A DNA stretch of 39,005 bases from Mansonella perstans (Eukaryota; Nematoda; Chromadorea; Rhabditida; Onchocercidae), in the NCBI GenBank assembly GCA_037074765.1, contig JBAMDO010000329.1:1-39005 (forward strand). The letters run 5' to 3'. Shown here in pieces: positions 35,078 through 39,005 of the stretch. Numbering within the stretch: the stretch's first letter is position 1; every line of letters begins with the position of its first letter. The notes beneath the pieces were generated by a model that was not told where the DNA came from, made no database searches, and was given only the letters and a program-made list of their open reading frames with translations. The position numbers and the translations under genes were made by a program.

Positions 35078-35160
35078 GTGTAAATTATAGTCATATGTGA
35101 TAAATGTTGCTATCTTACTGTAAATTATAGTCATGTAACGTGACAAACGTTGCCATTTTA
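35078..35160 (+). repeat. ~41-bp direct duplication upstream of the DESI2-like gene
   Basis: TGTAAATTATAGTCAT followed by GTGA(T/C)AAA(T/C)GTTGC occurs twice, offset about 41 bp. Confidence 0.8.
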
Positions 35161-35372
35161 AATGAATTTAATAATTATTTGTTTTATAGGTTTTATGCTA
35201 CTGACGATTACTTCACTGGTAAAAACAACAGCACTGATTAGTACATTTTATCTATTTTCAATTATTATCAATATTCATTTATAATTGGGACAATCACTTT
35301 TCTAACAATTATTATCATTTGACGACAGTCACGCAAAAATATGGTTGTGGTCATTTGGTTGTGTTTTAATTA

Positions 35373-38209
35373 ATGTTTAAACAATTCATGCGATTTTTCT
35401 TTCGAAATAAAGGATTCAAATCATCATCAGATATGGCACGAAGTCCTGTAAGGTTGAATGTCTACGATATGGTAAGTTTTCATCAGCATTCTTTTTGTGA
35501 AATTCAGTTCCAAATTCCAGTTCGATTTTCCAATTCCAGTTCTAAATTATATCACTTTTTACTCACACACATATCTGTTGATAAGTAGAGTTTTATTGAA
35601 AAATGATTTGTAATTTAGAATTTCAATTTTATATTTCAATATGCACACTCGAGTGGTACCACACAGCAGTTAACTTTTCTTATTTTTTTCAATGGATAAA
35701 GTTTACCCCCCTGTATGGGTAGCTTAGTATTCACTGAGAGATTTTTGAGAGAACTGAAACGGACGAAATTGGAGTAATTGAATGAATGCAATATTTCTCT
35801 ACAGTTTTTAAAAAATTACAATGTTTCTCTATAATTTTCCTCAAGTTTTATTTGTAAGTGTGATGTTTTCGGATTTAACTTAATTTGTTTGGGAATTACT
35901 TATTACTTTCAAAAAAATTCTTTTTAGTACTGGTTGAACGATTATGCTTCTACTCTTGGATTTGGAATTTATCATTCAGGCATTGAAGTATATGGTGTTG
36001 GTAAGTAAGCTGATTTTTTTCAAAAAGAAAGAGATTGATGCATGAATTATTATTATATTTTCATTAAAACTTGGCAATACATTTAATTGTTTGTTTCATC
36101 TGTCACTTTGTCAAAATTTTGCAGAATATGCTTATGGTGGACATCCTTTCGCATTTTCTGGAATTTTTGAAAATTCACCAAAAGATGCTGAAGAGTTGGG
36201 CGAGAATTTTAAGTTCAAGTTAGTAATTCGTTCTGCTCATATTAACTATACCAGGTCATATGTTAGGTCATAGATTATATTAGGTCATATGTTCTTTCTG
36301 GTCGCACTAACCCGCAGTTTTAAAATTGCTGCCAAATATTATTCTGTAATAAGCAGATATCTGTCTTCAGAGAAAGTATTCTTATTGGCGAGACGGATTT
36401 CAATGCAACTGACATAAGACATCTCATTCAAATGATGGGAAATGAATACAGAGGAGACAAATATCATTTAATTTCAAAAAATTGCAATCATTTCACAGCT
36501 GCTTTGGCTAAGGTATAGAGAGTGAGCATTCTTATTTACACCTTTGTGATTGAAGTTAGATTATTAAAAGGTAAAAAAAAATTTTATGGTAAAATGAAAA
36601 ATGTTGTTCATAATAGTATCCTAACAGCGATAAAAATATATATATCGTGCCAGTTATCAATGTATTTTAAATATCGTTTAATGGAGAATGAAATATTTTA
36701 CAAATGTTCTCGAATTTTGATTTCATTTCCCCATTTAACATATGGTCTGCAAAAGTCCTGCTTTTAAAGCAAGATTTTGAGCAGATAAAGAAAGAAATGT
36801 CAGTGCCATGTCAGTGTCAACCATTCGCAAATGCAACTGATATGAGCAGGTTTTCTGGTGTGTAACCCAGCAAATGCAGAATTTTATGCGTTTTTAAATA
36901 TTTAAAAACATTTAATTTCTACAGTTTTGTTTATTTTTATTTATAATATATCCAACTTTTCTAATAATTTTTTAAATCTTACAGCTATAATTGCTCCTAA
37001 TTTGCACAGTTACTTCTAGACACTGACCGGAAAAGAAATACCATCATGGGTCAATCGGCTTGCTACCGTATCAAATTCAATACCGTTTTTGGAGCGTTGT
37101 TTACCGCAAGAATGGTTAACACCGGTAGCGTTACAACAAAGTCTAGAAGAAAGACGAAAAAGTGGAAATTTTACTCCGGTATATCCGGAGCGTGAGCAAG
37201 CAGGAACTACTGAACAATCATCAAACAGCAGTAGAAGACGTAGCAGCTTGTCTCATAATGACAGTACTGGTGAGCTCTTGTTTTATTGCATATTGTAACT
37301 TGCTTTTATTCTTTCTTTTTGTATTTTTTTCGTTTTTTGACAAGAATCCCAAAAAAAGTTTATTGGATACCCGAGAATAGTTTTGATATTTTTCTTTTTT
37401 CTAGAAATAACCCTTCACAAACTACAAGTTTTGAGAAAAGTCAATGCGCCGTACTGTCGCACACCTGTATGCGATCTCTTTATCGAATTCTTTTTATAAC
37501 TACCAGTAAAATTTTGGTTTTTACAACTATCAGTAACACTATCTTGATTACTCCGGTTTAAATGCGATAATTTAGTAATGATTCCCATTATTCCATCTTG
37601 TTTTTATCGCCATTCTGGTGTTATTAAAATTATTGGTTATGTTAATTCATAATTGATATAACACAATCACAACAAACTGCTGGATCTCGATCTGGCATGG
37701 CTGCTGCAGTGTGTGTGGACACATTAATTAGCAAATTTTTTGTGATTTCGATTATTTTTCTGTCAGTTTTCTTCGAATATATTGAATTGATTTTGCTATT
37801 GTAAATAGTTTACCACATCACCGTTGCAGATATATAACTCGTAGCGATTATATGGTGTATTAAATTTGTTGGAAAACAATTTTGCTGGTTCTTGCTAACT
37901 GCTTGAATTAATTCCTCAAATCTTTATAAGCTTCAATTTATCGAATATAAATCGGATTCAAACATTGCAGGAAGAAAATTATCGACTGGAGGTTTAACAG
38001 CGAGTTGTTTAGCTTCAGCAAATCTTCTGAGTAGCTTCAGCAAATCTTCTGATGCAGTGCGCCTTTATAGTCCAATGCCACATTTATCAAGAATTTGGAA
38101 TTCAATCAAGAATTTTACTACTGATAGCACTCAATCACCACCGCCAACAACAGCTGGTGGTTCTTCTTCATCCAGTTCTCATTCCATTTGTGAGAAAGAT
38201 AGAAAGTAA
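35373..38209 (+). CDS. DESI2: PPPDE-family thiol hydrolase, DESI2-like
   Basis: Six exons: 35373-35471, 35928-36000, 36125-36218, 36371-36512, 37020-37269, 37971-38209 (TAA); 897 nt, 298 aa; all introns GT-AG and phases agree. The PPPDE papain-like fold is clear: VRLNVYDM then [20 protein letters not shown] with catalytic His49, [17 protein letters not shown], the FKFK motif, and [12 protein letters not shown] with catalytic Cys127. [12 protein letters not shown] and [13 protein letters not shown] are typical of DESI2/PPPDE1. Family members remove SUMO, ubiquitin or acyl groups from proteins in cytoplasm or nucleus; the worm substrate is unknown. It is longer than human DESI2 (~194 aa) at both ends: an N-terminal basic stretch of ~23 residues and a Ser-rich tail from ~180. 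An internal ATG at 35433 ([13 protein letters not shown]) directly after TCATCAG could be the real start. A 22-bp coding duplication lies in the last exon. Confidence 0.93.
36253..36287 (+). promoter_or_regulatory. Three AGGTCA half-sites in DESI2-like intron 3
   Basis: AGGTCA occurs at 36253-36258, 36265-36270 and 36282-36287, all in the same orientation, with gaps of 6 and 11 bp. This is the nuclear-receptor half-site, but the copies sit in a short local repeat (AGGTCATATGTT), so they may be chance. Confidence 0.2.
38011..38052 (+). repeat. 22-bp coding tandem duplication in last DESI2-like exon
   Basis: AGCTTCAGCAAATCTTCTGA is present twice without mismatch (38011-38030, 38033-38052) with GT between. 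Because 22 is not a multiple of three, the copies are read in different frames: ASANLL and then SFSKSSD. Confidence 0.95.
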
Positions 38210-39005
38210 TTGTTAAAAGTAATTTTAAAGTAATGCATTCGAAACTCTTGCAGTTTATACATGCTCTTATTCTTTCAATCAAAATGAATTTATTTAGCAC
38301 AATCTAATTTTTTAAATTTCAAACCTTAAATTGTGAAATTTGTGAAATTTAAGGTTTGTCCAATTTTTTTTTAATCACTGAATTTATTTGAATTTATTTA
38401 TATTTAATCAGTGAATTTGTTTAGCACAAATTAATTTGCACTTTGAAAACACATATTTCTTCTATTTTTTCTTCTTTTAAGTGTATCACGAGGATCGAAA
38501 TGAAGTGTATTCCAGATGAGATTGGTTGACAGTTGACATATTCGAAAATTACGGTTAGCTTCATATGGAAAAATCCGCTTATGCTTATGTGGACATATTA
38601 TGATTTGCTTGTTATGGCTAAACTGTTATGTCTTCTCATTTCCTCTATTATCTTAAAATTCCCTTTTTCTCTCTCTACGAATGGAATTGGATTAATGAGT
38701 AGTTAGTTTATTCTATTAGGCATTGTCCATGTATTGCCTGTCTTTCTGATGCCTTAAATAGCTATTGTTTCCTCATATTTTTTTTTTAGTTTCATCGTTT
38801 TATATTAGTAGTAGTAGATTAAAGCTGAGGCTTTCTAAGGAATCACATATGTAAACATTTTTTCTGGAAAAAATATTTTTATGCAAGAATATTTTTCCAG
38901 AAGAAGTCATTATATCATATGCAGGAAGTAGTACTATTGCTATAATTCCTCATTATCTTTTAATTACGGTCTCATTGTCTATTGCCTTACTGCTGCACAA
39001 TCAAG
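38210..39005. other. 3' flank of the DESI2-like gene
   Basis: It contains the hairpin at 38320-38358 and AT-rich sequence to the window end. A T-rich acceptor (CTTCTTTTAAG ending 38481) could feed an alternative final exon. No AATAAA was noticed and no further gene was recognised. Confidence 0.5.
38320..38358 (+). repeat. 13-bp perfect stem hairpin in DESI2-like 3' UTR region
   Basis: CAAACCTTAAATT (38320-38332) pairs exactly with AATTTAAGGTTTG (38346-38358) across a 13-nt loop, about 110 bp after the stop codon. Confidence 0.85.

Larger units (their letters stand above)
30662..35372. other. Intergenic region between bestrophin 2 and the DESI2-like gene
   Basis: The 4.7-kb region is AT-rich with no firm gene. 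It holds a weak minus-strand exon candidate (31493-31661), a ~165-bp direct duplication (32318-32645), a short perfect hairpin (34245-34270) and a ~45-bp duplication (35078-35160). The last kilobase should contain the DESI2-like promoter; no element could be identified. Confidence 0.6.

Overview
This is AT-rich eukaryotic DNA with small exons, AT-rich introns, T-rich acceptors ending in CAG or TAG, and many micro- and minisatellites. Gene content and splice style point to a nematode. The low GC, long introns and apparent leader-type acceptors just upstream of ATGs suggest a clade III (filarial/spirurid-like) worm, but the species cannot be named from the sequence. All gene models below were built by hand from conserved protein motifs, splice sites and codon phase; no transcript data were available.

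Layout. (1) 96-1840, plus strand: the 3' part of an APMAP/strictosidine-synthase-like beta-propeller gene, five exons, with the 5' end outside the window. (2) 4240-6187, minus strand, convergent with (1): a complete four-exon SGF11 (ATXN7L3-type) gene of 174 aa, the zinc-finger subunit of the SAGA histone H2B deubiquitinase module. (3) 6188-14468: about 8.3 kb without a convincing gene, rich in local tandem duplications and simple repeats. (4) 14469-22902 and 24532-30661, plus strand: two tandem bestrophin chloride-channel genes of 680 and 553 aa. Their first seven coding exons have identical lengths and phases, while their C-terminal tails are unrelated. (5) 30662-35372: intergenic, with repeats and one weak exon candidate. 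(6) 35373-38209, plus strand: a six-exon PPPDE-family thiol hydrolase (DESI2-like, 298 aa).

The genes do not look like one pathway; only the bestrophin pair is functionally linked, as channel paralogues made by local duplication. No operon is evident, since the gaps between same-strand genes exceed 1.6 kb.

The most interesting signals concern splicing and repeats. A roughly 1.7 kb, 29-bp-unit minisatellite lies in intron 4 of bestrophin 1, and its units carry the hexamer GTAAGT about 30 times, closely resembling the real donor of that intron. The 5' end of bestrophin-1 exon 6, with its acceptor, is tandemly duplicated and the upstream copy ends in a stop. Two donors are non-canonical: AT in the APMAP-like gene and GC in bestrophin 2. 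Bestrophin 2 has a tryptophan at the position matching aperture residue 205 of BEST1. A fold-back pair of about 104 bp keeps an open reading frame in both arms. A 22-bp duplication in the last DESI2-like exon is read in two different frames.
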